Positions 51,412 to 60,417 of a DNA stretch of 64,000 nt are shown here, in pieces. The DNA comes from SZUA-37 sp964472525 (lineage in GTDB: Bacteria; Pseudomonadota; Gammaproteobacteria; UBA6429; Thiohalophilaceae). The position numbers and the translations under genes were made by a program. The number at the start of each line of letters is the position of its first letter. Positions within the stretch are counted from its first letter, which is position 1. A model generated the notes under the pieces. That model had not been told where the DNA came from. It was given only the letters and a program-made list of their open reading frames with translations, and did no database searches. The stretch covers positions 62,001-126,000 of the forward strand of contig CAYYLL010000001.1 of NCBI GenBank assembly GCA_964472525.1, in the 5' to 3' direction.

Positions 51412-52227
51412 ATGCATTTAAAACGAATACAGATACTGGCCATCTTGCTGATGGGAATTTTATCTGGGCAAATGCTTGGAGCCGATGCGGATGGTCATGA
51501 TTCGCTTTTATTCGGTATTTCGCCACATTTTAGCAAAGAACAACAAGCATTATGGCAACCTTTGCTTCGATATATTGAAAAACAAACGAATTACCCGTTG
51601 CATCTGGAGGCATCTTCAAGCATTCCTGTGTTTGAAAATAGATTATTTAGCGGCAAGTTTGATTTAGCCTATATCAACCCTAAATTATATATTGAGGCAA
51701 ATCGTTACGTGGGTTATCAACCCGTAGTGAAAGAAGGGCAAAAAAAACTACAAGGTATTATTGTTGTTACAAAAGACAGCATGTATAAAACACTAAAAGA
51801 TTTAAAAGGTTTACGCTTTGTTTCACCCGAGAATAACTTTGCGGCAAGTGTGGTCACACGGCTGAATTTATATGCACAAGGTGTTGATTTTGTAAATAGT
51901 CTGGTTAAAACATCGGCTCAGACTTACGCCGATCTCATGGCGGGGTCGGCTGATGCAGTGGGTGCTGTGCAGCAAACATTTGACAGCATATCACCAGAAA
52001 TAAAAAATAAACTAAGAATACTCTGGGTGTCGCAAGGTGTTACGCCTTATGCCTTTGTTATAAACCCACGAGTTAACACAGTGGTAAAGCAACGAATGGT
52101 TGATGCCATTCTTAGTTTCAAGGATACACCTGAAGGAGCCACTTTTTTTAAAGATTTGCAGATAAATCCTTTTGTCGCGGCAAAAAATAAAGACTGGAAT
52201 GATATGCGGCAACTAATTGGGGAATAA
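51412..52227 (+). CDS. PhnD-like periplasmic substrate-binding protein
   Basis: A 271-residue protein with a signal peptide (about residues 1-24) and the phosphate/phosphite/phosphonate-binding fold. GISPHFSKEQ, ENRLFSGKFDLAYINPKLYIEA and SADAVGAVQQTFDSI show the two-lobe pattern. No permease or ATPase for phosphonate uptake is adjacent. It could be an orphan binding protein, a sensor partner or part of another system. Substrate is not predictable. Confidence 0.78.
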   Translation: MHLKRIQILAILLMGILSGQMLGADADGHDSLLFGISPHFSKEQQALWQPLLRYIEKQTNYPLHLEASSSIPVFENRLFSGKFDLAYINPKLYIEANRYVGYQPVVKEGQKKLQGIIVVTKDSMYKTLKDLKGLRFVSPENNFAASVVTRLNLYAQGVDFVNSLVKTSAQTYADLMAGSADAVGAVQQTFDSISPEIKNKLRILWVSQGVTPYAFVINPRVNTVVKQRMVDAILSFKDTPEGATFFKDLQINPFVAAKNKDWNDMRQLIGE

Positions 52228-52325
52228 GTTCATACTTGTGTTATTTTTAAGTCGTTTTATCTTTGAAGATTACTTTGCATAAAATTTCATAGTAAAGACA
52301 GGCGTATTTGTGGTTTAATGCGTGC

Positions 52326-53573
52326 ATGTATAAACCTTTTGAATTATTTATTGGTCTTCGTTATACACGGGCAAAACGACGTAACCACTTTATTTCTTTT
52401 ATCACCTTCTTTTCAGTTGCCGGTATTGCGCTAGGTGTGACGGCACTTATTACCGTTATGTCTGTTATGAATGGCTTTCATCAGGAAGTGAGCAACCGAA
52501 TCCTCGATATGGTTGCACATATTACCGTAACAAACTTTGATGGCAAGTTGTACACCCCTGATGTTGTCGTAAAACAATCTAAAAAGAACTCGCATGTTCT
52601 CGCTGCTGCGCCTTATATTGATGGGCAAGGCATGTTGATTTATGGCAGTAATGTGAATGGCGTGATGATTCGAGGTATCGACCCGAAGCAAGAGGAAGGT
52701 GTTTCTAAAGTTGCGAAAAAAATGGAAACCGGCAAACTGGATAATTTAGTTGCTGGTAAATTTGGTATTGTTCTGGGTCGAGATTTAGCTCAAACATTAG
52801 GCGTAACGATAGGGGACAAAGTGACTATGGTTACTCCTAGCGTAAACGTAACGCCCGCGGGTGTCTTGCCCCGATTAAAACGCTTTAAAGTGGTTGGCAC
52901 CTTCCATGTCGACATGTACCCCTATGATGCCACCATGGCCATCATTAATATTAAAGATGCTGCGCGTTTATTTAAAAAATATGACAACGTAACCGGGGTT
53001 CGTTTAAAAATAGACAACGTTCTAAACTCGCAAGCGGTGACGGACCAACTGCAAAAAGGGGTGTTAGCGGGTTATTGGGTACGTGACTGGACTTATACAC
53101 ATCGTAATTGGTTTCGTGCAGTTGAAATTGAAAAACGAATGATCTTTATTTTATTGGTATTAATTATAGCCGTTGCTGCATTCAATATTATATCAACACT
53201 GATTATGTTAGTAACCGATAAGCAGAGTGATATTGCAATATTGCGAACCTTCGGTGCTTCACCTTTTAGCATTATGAAAATATTTTTTGTACAAGGTTGT
53301 GTTATTGGTGTTTTCGGAACCTTGTTAGGTGTGGTTTGTGGTGTAGTGTTATCGCTTAATGTGGGGAGTATTGTTGGTTTCTTCGAGAATTTATTTGGAG
53401 TGCATGTTCTCGACCCAACAGTGTATGTGATTAGCGAGTTTCCATCCGACTTACATTGGAATGATGTCGGTGTGATTTCAATCGTATCATTAGGTATTTC
53501 ATTGCTTGCAACTTTATATCCGGCCTATCGAGCCAGTAAAACTCAACCTGCTGAGGCATTACGTTATGAGTAA
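52326..53573 (+). CDS. lolC: Lipoprotein-releasing ABC transporter permease (LolC/LolF type)
   Basis: A 415-residue inner-membrane permease that extracts lipoproteins for delivery to the outer membrane. One helix at about residues 20-46 precedes a large periplasmic domain (about 50-265), then three helices (about 275-300, 315-345 and 375-400). FELFIGLRYTRAKRRNHFISFIT is the family opening. The MNGFHQE and FFVQGCVIGVFG stretches are typical. Only one permease is visible before lolD, unlike the lolC-lolD-lolE of E. coli. ATG 52326 is chosen; the frame opens at TTG 52308. Confidence 0.92.
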   Translation: MYKPFELFIGLRYTRAKRRNHFISFITFFSVAGIALGVTALITVMSVMNGFHQEVSNRILDMVAHITVTNFDGKLYTPDVVVKQSKKNSHVLAAAPYIDGQGMLIYGSNVNGVMIRGIDPKQEEGVSKVAKKMETGKLDNLVAGKFGIVLGRDLAQTLGVTIGDKVTMVTPSVNVTPAGVLPRLKRFKVVGTFHVDMYPYDATMAIINIKDAARLFKKYDNVTGVRLKIDNVLNSQAVTDQLQKGVLAGYWVRDWTYTHRNWFRAVEIEKRMIFILLVLIIAVAAFNIISTLIMLVTDKQSDIAILRTFGASPFSIMKIFFVQGCVIGVFGTLLGVVCGVVLSLNVGSIVGFFENLFGVHVLDPTVYVISEFPSDLHWNDVGVISIVSLGISLLATLYPAYRASKTQPAEALRYE

Positions 53574-54243
53574 GGTGGTGGTTGAGTGCATTAAACTTGG
53601 AAAAACATTTACCGAAGGACCGGCAGAGGTGAATGTATTAAATGACATTAACTTTTCTGTGGCACAGGGCGAACAAGTGGCTATCCTAGGTGCGTCTGGT
53701 TCGGGTAAAAGTACTCTGTTACAGTTATTAGGTGGCTTAGATTTACCCACCTCCGGAGACGTTATTTTAGAAGGCGAACGCTTAACGAAATTATCAGAAG
53801 CACAACGAGGCCAATTAAGAAATCAATCCATTGGTTTTATTTATCAGTTCCATCATTTATTACCTGAGTTTACAGCACTCGAAAATGTGGCGATGCCATT
53901 ATTAATTGGTGGGCTGAGTGTTGCCCAAGCGTCTGACTTGGCGGCAGACATGCTACGCCGAATGGGTTTAGAACAGCGAAAGTTACATAAACCGGGGGAA
54001 TTATCAGGTGGTGAGCGGCAGCGTGTTGCGATTGCGCGAGCATTGGTCACATCACCTAAATGTGTTTTAGCCGATGAACCAACCGGTAATTTGGACTCTA
54101 AAACAGCAGAAACTGTTTATGCCCAAATGCTGGAGTTAAATAAAGAACTTAATACCAGTTTTATTATCGTTACACACGATGAGCGTTTATCGAAAAGAAT
54201 GGATAGAACCTATCAACTGGATAATGGCACGTTAGTTAATTAA
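53566..54243 (+). CDS. lolD: Lipoprotein-releasing ABC transporter ATPase LolD
   Basis: A 225-residue ATPase that drives lipoprotein release. Walker A is GASGSGKST. The signature is LSGGERQRVAIARAL, and Walker B is VLADEPTGNLD. The QFHHLLPEFTALENV loop is the Lol mechanistic motif region. ATG 53566 is chosen, overlapping the permease by 8 bases; the open frame upstream lies inside lolC. The two genes form a single transporter unit. Confidence 0.96.
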   Translation: MSKVVVECIKLGKTFTEGPAEVNVLNDINFSVAQGEQVAILGASGSGKSTLLQLLGGLDLPTSGDVILEGERLTKLSEAQRGQLRNQSIGFIYQFHHLLPEFTALENVAMPLLIGGLSVAQASDLAADMLRRMGLEQRKLHKPGELSGGERQRVAIARALVTSPKCVLADEPTGNLDSKTAETVYAQMLELNKELNTSFIIVTHDERLSKRMDRTYQLDNGTLVN

Positions 54244-54767
54244 CTCGATTGCAAACGTTTATCTTTTCTTTTTTGCCAATGTCGTACAACTTGCAAACGC
54301 CAAAGTAGCCGAACGAGCAGCATTCCAGCGGTAGCGCTTACGATGCCTGCAACAAAACTGCCTAATAAAAACGGTTTCCAGATTTCAGATAGCACAGACA
54401 GTAACCAATGGAGTGATGTTTCAAAAACAATATTTTCAATGGTCCCACCTAATATATATTGCCCCAATTCATAGCAAAAGTAGTAGATAGGCGGCATGGT
54501 AAATGGATTGGTTATCCAGACTAGTCCAACCGAAATAGGTAAATTTACCCGAAAGTAGATAGCCAGCCCAGCGGCTAATACCATTTGAAACGGAACGGGT
54601 ACAAAAGCCATTGATAAACCAACAAAAAAAGCACCGGAAATGGAACGTCGATTGATATGGAGTAAGTTAGGGTCGTGTAGCAAAGTACCAAACAAACGGT
54701 TTAAAGTCTTATTACTACGGATTTTTTCATGATCGGGCAGATAACGTTTTAGGAATTTTTTTGGCAT
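54240..54767 (-). CDS. DUF2062 domain membrane protein
   Basis: A 175-residue protein with several hydrophobic segments at about residues 48-72, 80-100 and 130-160. RRSISGAFFVGLSMAFVPVPFQMVLA and LVWITNPFTMPPIYYFCY match DUF2062. Function unknown; members are membrane proteins often found near lol and comEC genes, as in Pseudomonas. Its stop overlaps the lolD stop by 4 bases. The C-terminus is Arg/Lys-rich. Confidence 0.86.
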   Translation of the reverse strand: MPKKFLKRYLPDHEKIRSNKTLNRLFGTLLHDPNLLHINRRSISGAFFVGLSMAFVPVPFQMVLAAGLAIYFRVNLPISVGLVWITNPFTMPPIYYFCYELGQYILGGTIENIVFETSLHWLLSVLSEIWKPFLLGSFVAGIVSATAGMLLVRLLWRLQVVRHWQKRKDKRLQSS

Positions 54768-54904
54768 ACCGGTTTATTTTGGAAATTAATAAAAATAACG
54801 TACCCATTATTATACGCTAGCAGGGTTCTTCTGTTGAGTATTATTTGCTACGCTTAAGTCATTAAAATGAAAGAAAGAGTCATCAAACTAAAAGGATTTT
54901 GGTT

Positions 54905-57436
54905 GTGCGTCTTTGGGCTATCGCATTCTTGCTTGGAATACTCAGTATTCAGCAGCTTTCAACTTTACCAGATAAAGCCGAGCTGTTTATTATTTCCTTT
55001 GTTGCGGCACTTTTACTCTTTGTTGTTGCTAAACCGTTTCACTGGCCTCCCTTAAATAAAAAATCCCGTGGCTTATTGTTATTGGTGAGCGGTCTGGCTT
55101 TTGGTTTTGCTTGGGGTTTAGGTTATGCACAGTGGATGATGGGGCAACGTTTATTGCCACAATATGAAGGTGTTGATTTAGTTGTTGAAGGGATGGTGTC
55201 ATCTTTGCCTGTATCTCCTGCGGTTGCTCCCAATAAAACTATTTCGCATCAACATTTAAACTCACAACGTGTCCGTTTTGATTTTACGTTAACAAAAATC
55301 ATTAGCCCAAATAATATAGCATTTGCAAATTTTCCAAAACGACTGCGTTTAAGCTGGTATCGGCCACCGTTAAAAATACAAGCAGGGGAGTTTTGGCATT
55401 TTACAGTGCGATTGAAAAGACCATATGGTTTGAGTAACCCGGGTGGTTTTAACTACGAAAACTGGCTGTTTCAGCAGCGGATACAAGCGCGTGGTTATAT
55501 TCGCCGCAATTCATTTAATCAGCAACTTGAAATGCTGCCCTCAAATCTGTTCTTATCAAGGTGGTTGGTTCAATTTAGACAGTCAATATTAAATAAAATA
55601 TCCAATAATGTAGAGGTTGGCCGCAATACTGAATTTATCAGGCATTTAACCGAGGCGTTGATATTGGGGTATCGCAGTGGCTTAACCTCGCATCAATGGC
55701 AAATATTTCAACGTACTGGCACGATCCATTTAATGGCTATTTCAGGATTGCATATTGGGTTGGTTGCGGGTCTGGTTTATCTTTTTGTCGGGTTTTTATG
55801 GCGCTTAACGGGACGAGGCTGTTTAATTTTGCCCGCACCCCAAGTAGCTGCCGTTGCTGCACTGTTCGCTGCTGCTGTGTATGCCATGTTAGCCGGTTTT
55901 ACCATTCCAACTCAACGCGCTTTGGTGATGTTAACGGTCGCCATGTTGCCGATTGTTTTTAAACGTACCCCGTTACCGGCAAGTAAAATTATTGCGCTGT
56001 CTCTTATTGTGGTGTTGTTAATAGATCCTTTAGCCGTACTGGCTCAAGGTTTTTGGCTATCGTTTTTGGCTGTAGGACTTATTATTTTTTTAGTACAAAA
56101 ACCTGCCGATGAGCCAGAGCCATTAGGCCAGTTACAGAAAAATTTGACTATACCAACGGCGATGCAAGGATTTTTTCAAAGAACTTATGCAAGCGTGATC
56201 CAGTTTGGGCGAATACAATGGGCCTTAACTCTCGCAATGTTTCCACTCGTTTTGTATTTTTATCAGTCATCGTCACTGGTTTCCCCCTTTGCGAACTTTG
56301 TTGCTATTCCTGTGATGAGTTTAGCGGTTGTACCGTTAATGTTTATCGCAACCATCTTTTTATTTTTAAATACCACGGTTGCCCATTTTCTTTTTCAGTT
56401 AGTCGATTTTATTTATAGTCTGTTATGGACGTTATTAGAGACGTTGGCTCATTGGCAATTTTCAACACTGGACTTTTCAATTACGTCAGCATGGTTGCTG
56501 CTATCGTGTTTTTTAGCGATATTGCTAATATTAAGTGTTAAAGGTACACCGATGCGATGGCTTGCACTGATAATATTTTTACCGGTGTTATTCCATTCAG
56601 GGCCTAAACTAAAACAACAGGAAGCACAGGTAACCGTGCTGGATGTTGGGCAGGGCTTATCGGTGGTGGTACAAACTAAATCACATATCCTAGTTTTTGA
56701 CACTGGGCCGCGTTATAGCCCCAGTTTTGACACGGGTCGAGCTGTTGTCGTCCCTTATTTACGGCAAATGCGGCGAACCACTATCGATACACTGGTTATT
56801 AGCCACGGCGATAACGATCATATTGGTGGACTTCAATCAATTACTTCAATGTTAACGGTTAAACGTGTTTTAACCAGTATTCCCCATGCTGTTAAAGGAG
56901 AGTTGGCCGATAAAACGGTGGCTGTGGTTGCTTGTAAGCAGGGGCAGCAATGGCAATATGATGGTGTTGAGTTTAATATCTTGAGCCCATTCGAAATAAG
57001 TGACTCCGAAACGGGGCACGATGAAAATAATCAGTCTTGCGTATTAAAAATAAGTACTGGTTTTGGTGCCGTGTTGATAACCGGTGATATAGAGCGTGAG
57101 ACAGAATCTTATCTCTACCATACGATCAAAAAACAATTGGCTGCGGATGTACTGGTGGTGCCGCATCATGGGAGTAATACGTCATCCTTGGCCGGTTTTA
57201 TCAAAGCCGTGTCACCTGAATACGCTGTTTTTACGGTTGGTTATAAAAATCGTTATCGTTTACCGAGTAAAAAGGTCGTGTGGCGGTATCAACAAAATAG
57301 TCAGGCTCGATTACTTAAAAGCGATATGACCGGAGCATTAACCTTTCACTTGCAACAAGGGCGCAATCTCCGGCCAACAGCCTATCGTTTGCTCCATAAA
57401 CGTTATTGGCAAACGGTGGATTTATTCCAGAAATAA
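54905..57436 (+). CDS. comEC: DNA uptake channel ComEC/Rec2
   Basis: A protein of 843 residues that forms the inner-membrane channel for transforming DNA. An N-terminal OB-type domain (about 55-220), a multi-helix competence domain (about 240-510) with HLMAISGLHIGLVAGL, and a C-terminal beta-lactamase-like nuclease domain (about 575-810) are present. The last has LDVGQGLSVV, VISHGDNDHIGG and VVPHHGSNTSS. GTG at 54905 has AAGGA 8 bases upstream; TTG 54899 is only 2 bases from it. Intact, so natural competence is possible if pilus genes exist elsewhere. Confidence 0.94.
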   Translation: MRLWAIAFLLGILSIQQLSTLPDKAELFIISFVAALLLFVVAKPFHWPPLNKKSRGLLLLVSGLAFGFAWGLGYAQWMMGQRLLPQYEGVDLVVEGMVSSLPVSPAVAPNKTISHQHLNSQRVRFDFTLTKIISPNNIAFANFPKRLRLSWYRPPLKIQAGEFWHFTVRLKRPYGLSNPGGFNYENWLFQQRIQARGYIRRNSFNQQLEMLPSNLFLSRWLVQFRQSILNKISNNVEVGRNTEFIRHLTEALILGYRSGLTSHQWQIFQRTGTIHLMAISGLHIGLVAGLVYLFVGFLWRLTGRGCLILPAPQVAAVAALFAAAVYAMLAGFTIPTQRALVMLTVAMLPIVFKRTPLPASKIIALSLIVVLLIDPLAVLAQGFWLSFLAVGLIIFLVQKPADEPEPLGQLQKNLTIPTAMQGFFQRTYASVIQFGRIQWALTLAMFPLVLYFYQSSSLVSPFANFVAIPVMSLAVVPLMFIATIFLFLNTTVAHFLFQLVDFIYSLLWTLLETLAHWQFSTLDFSITSAWLLLSCFLAILLILSVKGTPMRWLALIIFLPVLFHSGPKLKQQEAQVTVLDVGQGLSVVVQTKSHILVFDTGPRYSPSFDTGRAVVVPYLRQMRRTTIDTLVISHGDNDHIGGLQSITSMLTVKRVLTSIPHAVKGELADKTVAVVACKQGQQWQYDGVEFNILSPFEISDSETGHDENNQSCVLKISTGFGAVLITGDIERETESYLYHTIKKQLAADVLVVPHHGSNTSSLAGFIKAVSPEYAVFTVGYKNRYRLPSKKVVWRYQQNSQARLLKSDMTGALTFHLQQGRNLRPTAYRLLHKRYWQTVDLFQK

Positions 57437-57607
57437 GGCGGCATTGCGCCGCTATTACTTCCTGTTTTAATGGCTCTTTGCTAAAGTAGGGCGCAATCTA
57501 TAGGTGATTGCCCGTGAATACGATTATTGTGTAAGCTATTGATTTTAATCTGTATTCTGTGTAAAGTTTAACTATTATCAATAACATGAATTTTAAAGGT
57601 ATTAATT

Positions 57608-58219
57608 GTGTTCGAAATGATCGAATCGGGTGGCTGGTTAATGGTGCCACTGTTATTAAGTTCTGTCTTTGCCGTTGCGATTATTGGGGAACGGTTTTGG
57701 TCGCTTCAGGAAAAACGGATCACGCCCAAACATCTCGTTGGCCAGGTCTGGCAATGGTATAAGAGTGACTCACTGGACGACAATCACATCGATGCTTTAA
57801 GTAAAAGCTCGCCATTAGGTCAGGTACTTGCAGCAGGTTTGATTAACCGCCATCATCCTCGTGCAATCATGAAAGAAAGTGTTGAAGAGTCGGGTCGGCA
57901 GGTGATGCTGGGTCTGGAAAAATATTTAACCACGCTTGGCACTATTGCTCAAATCACACCCTTGTTAGGTTTGCTCGGCACTGTGCTAGGTATGATTAAA
58001 GTGTTTGCCGCCATTACCATACAAGGTGTTGGCAACCCTGGGGTATTAGCTGGGGGTATTTCCGAAGCACTTATTACAACGGCAACGGGACTGGTTATTG
58101 CTATCCCAAGTTTGTATTTTTATCGACATTTTCGCGGTCAGGTCAATATTCTTATCCTTAAAATGGAAGAAGAGTCGTTAAAAATTATTGATGTGATGCA
58201 TGGCGATAGAGAATCGTAA
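57608..58219 (+). CDS. exbB: ExbB/TolQ/MotA-family proton channel subunit
   Basis: A 203-residue inner-membrane protein with three hydrophobic segments at about residues 10-28, 108-130 and 152-175. GTIAQITPLLGLLGTVLGMIKVF is the family signature. GISEALITTATGLVIAIPSLYFY is the second. It would form a proton-driven motor with the ExbD homologue 12 bases downstream. No TonB, TolA or receptor gene is next to it; the pair sits between comEC and msbA as in Pseudomonas, so its partner is unclear. Start is GTG. Confidence 0.9.
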   Translation: MFEMIESGGWLMVPLLLSSVFAVAIIGERFWSLQEKRITPKHLVGQVWQWYKSDSLDDNHIDALSKSSPLGQVLAAGLINRHHPRAIMKESVEESGRQVMLGLEKYLTTLGTIAQITPLLGLLGTVLGMIKVFAAITIQGVGNPGVLAGGISEALITTATGLVIAIPSLYFYRHFRGQVNILILKMEEESLKIIDVMHGDRES

Positions 58220-58231
58220 TCAAGGTTTAAA

Positions 58232-58651
58232 ATGAATTTTAGAATTACAAAAGAAGAAGAACCGCAATTAAATTTAACACCACTGATCGATGTGGTGTTT
58301 TTATTGTTAATATTTTTTATGGTATCAACCACTTTCGATAAGCAATCAGAATTAAGTATTGACCTACCTACGGCGGATGGTAAGCCCGTTAAGGTAGAAA
58401 AAATGTTTAAAGTCGATATTGCTATTGATGGCCAAGGACATTATTTTGTTAATCAGCGACGCCTCAAGGAAGATAACCTGAAAACATTAAAACGTGCCAT
58501 TACTATTACAAAAGCAGACCATAAAAAACTTCAGGTAGTTATTAGTTCCGACAAAAATACACCTTATCAGGCATTTATTACTGCAATGGATGCAGCAAGG
58601 CAGCTTGGTTTGGAACATGTTAATTTAGCGACCAAACGTTCTAGCGAATAA
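58232..58651 (+). CDS. exbD: ExbD/TolR-family protein
   Basis: A 139-residue protein with one membrane helix (about residues 17-35). LTPLIDVVFLLLIFFMVST contains the aspartate that carries protons in ExbD. The periplasmic part ends with TPYQAFITAMDAARQLGLEHVNLAT. It works with the ExbB homologue. msbA starts on the base after its stop, so the three are one transcript. Confidence 0.93.
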   Translation: MNFRITKEEEPQLNLTPLIDVVFLLLIFFMVSTTFDKQSELSIDLPTADGKPVKVEKMFKVDIAIDGQGHYFVNQRRLKEDNLKTLKRAITITKADHKKLQVVISSDKNTPYQAFITAMDAARQLGLEHVNLATKRSSE

Positions 58652-60403
58652 ATGAAGAAAGCAATCGATAAAAATAGCGGCGTTTACGCTTATAAACGTT
58701 TACTTTCGTATGTACGTTCATTATGGAAAGTTTTTTTAATTGCTGTGATAGGTATGGTGGCTGTATCTTATTCGGAAGTACGTTTCGCAAAAATTATGGA
58801 TCCACTGATGCAAGGTGGTTTTGTAGATAAAGATAAAGCTGTTATTACGATGGTTTCGATTACCTTGCTCCTTATTTTTACTCTACGAACGGTGGGTACC
58901 TTTTTATCTGAATTTGGAATGGCGTGGGTTTCACGTACCGTTATATTTAATCTTCGGAATGAAATGTTTGCCAAGTTTATGGTCTTACCGGTTAGCTATT
59001 ATGAAAATACAACTTCCGGTAAATTACAGTCAAAAATGATTTATGATGTGGAGCAGCTTGCAGAAGCTTCATCCGGTGTTATACGCATTTTAGTACAGGA
59101 TTCAATTACCATTATTTGGCTACTCGGTGTGATGTTAGCATTAAGCGTTAATTTAACCTTAATTTTATTAGCGACTATTCCTGTTGCTGCCATTGTTGTT
59201 GCTTTTGTTTCAAAAAAATTCAGACGTTATAGTCGGCGTATTCAATCATCAATGGGAACTGTTTCGGATGTGTCTGAAGAATCCGTTGAGGCAAACCGCG
59301 AAATAAAAATATTTGGTGGGCAAAATTATGAATCGAAAAAATTTCACGATATTAACAAGCACAATCGAAAACAATATTTAAAATTTGCAGCCACAAATGC
59401 TTTAAGCACACCGATTATTCAACAAATTGTTGCATCCGCCTTTGCACTTATTGTGTATCTTGCCGCTAATGATGATGTGACGAATTCATTAAAAGTGGGG
59501 CAATTTGCGTCATTCCTTTTATCTATGATTCTGTTAATGCAACATGCAAAAAGGTTAACAACGGTGAATTCTGCTTTGCAAAGAGGTATTGCTGCCGCAC
59601 AAAGCGTTTTCCAATTTCTGGATCTTGATATTGAACCCGATCATGGTACCCAGAAAATTGAAAATATAAAAGGTAATGTGCGGTTCGAAAATGTATCCTT
59701 TCGGTATTCTCAATACCATGAAACAGTTCTAAAAAATATTAACCTAGACATTAAGGCAGGTCAAAGTGTTGCCTTTATTGGTCGCTCGGGTGCAGGTAAA
59801 ACATCACTCATTAGCTTATTACCACGCTTCTACAATGTGACCGAGGGCGGTATTTATATTGATGGTATAGAGACAAGGGATTTAAGTCTTGTAGAATTAC
59901 GAAATCATATTGCACTAGTCAGTCAACACGTTACTTTATTTAATGACACCATCGCACATAATATTTCTTATGGACGAATGGATGCTGCAACTGAAGAAAG
60001 TATTATTAACGCTGCAAAAGCCGCCCATGCTTATGAGTTTATCGAAAAATTACCTGATAAATTTAATACCATTGTTGGTGATAATGGTTTACTACTATCC
60101 GGTGGGCAACGTCAACGGCTTGCAATAGCGCGTGCGTTCTTAAAAGATGCACCCATATTAATACTCGATGAAGCTACCTCGGCACTAGACACAGAATCTG
60201 AACGTTATATTCAAGACGCAATGGCAGAACTATTAAAAAACAGAACAACGTTTATTATTGCCCATCGGCTATCAACGATTGAGAATGTCGATCTTATTGT
60301 AGTATTAGATAAAGGTAAAATAATTGAAATGGGAAGTCATGATGACTTATTAAAACAAAAAGGAATTTATACCGAATTACATAAGTTACAGTTTTCTAAA
60401 TAA
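58652..60403 (+). CDS. msbA: Lipid A export ATP-binding/permease MsbA
   Basis: A 583-residue half-transporter that flips lipid A-core across the inner membrane. Six membrane segments fill about residues 20-310. The ATPase part has Walker A GRSGAGKTS, signature LSGGQRQRLAIARAF, Walker B ILILDEATSALD and the switch His in IAHRLSTI. It directly precedes lpxK, which makes lipid IVA, a strong context for MsbA over other ABC exporters. Confidence 0.93.
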   Translation: MKKAIDKNSGVYAYKRLLSYVRSLWKVFLIAVIGMVAVSYSEVRFAKIMDPLMQGGFVDKDKAVITMVSITLLLIFTLRTVGTFLSEFGMAWVSRTVIFNLRNEMFAKFMVLPVSYYENTTSGKLQSKMIYDVEQLAEASSGVIRILVQDSITIIWLLGVMLALSVNLTLILLATIPVAAIVVAFVSKKFRRYSRRIQSSMGTVSDVSEESVEANREIKIFGGQNYESKKFHDINKHNRKQYLKFAATNALSTPIIQQIVASAFALIVYLAANDDVTNSLKVGQFASFLLSMILLMQHAKRLTTVNSALQRGIAAAQSVFQFLDLDIEPDHGTQKIENIKGNVRFENVSFRYSQYHETVLKNINLDIKAGQSVAFIGRSGAGKTSLISLLPRFYNVTEGGIYIDGIETRDLSLVELRNHIALVSQHVTLFNDTIAHNISYGRMDAATEESIINAAKAAHAYEFIEKLPDKFNTIVGDNGLLLSGGQRQRLAIARAFLKDAPILILDEATSALDTESERYIQDAMAELLKNRTTFIIAHRLSTIENVDLIVVLDKGKIIEMGSHDDLLKQKGIYTELHKLQFSK

Positions 60404-60417
60404 AATTAAGAAGCCTT

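Noticed and set aside
53506..53565. Longer LolD start inside lolC
   Set aside because: The extra residues are out-of-frame lolC sequence; ATG 53566 gives the standard LolD N-terminus.
57608..58651. Iron-siderophore TonB energising system
   Set aside because: No TonB, receptor or siderophore gene is nearby, and the position between comEC and msbA is a conserved separate locus.
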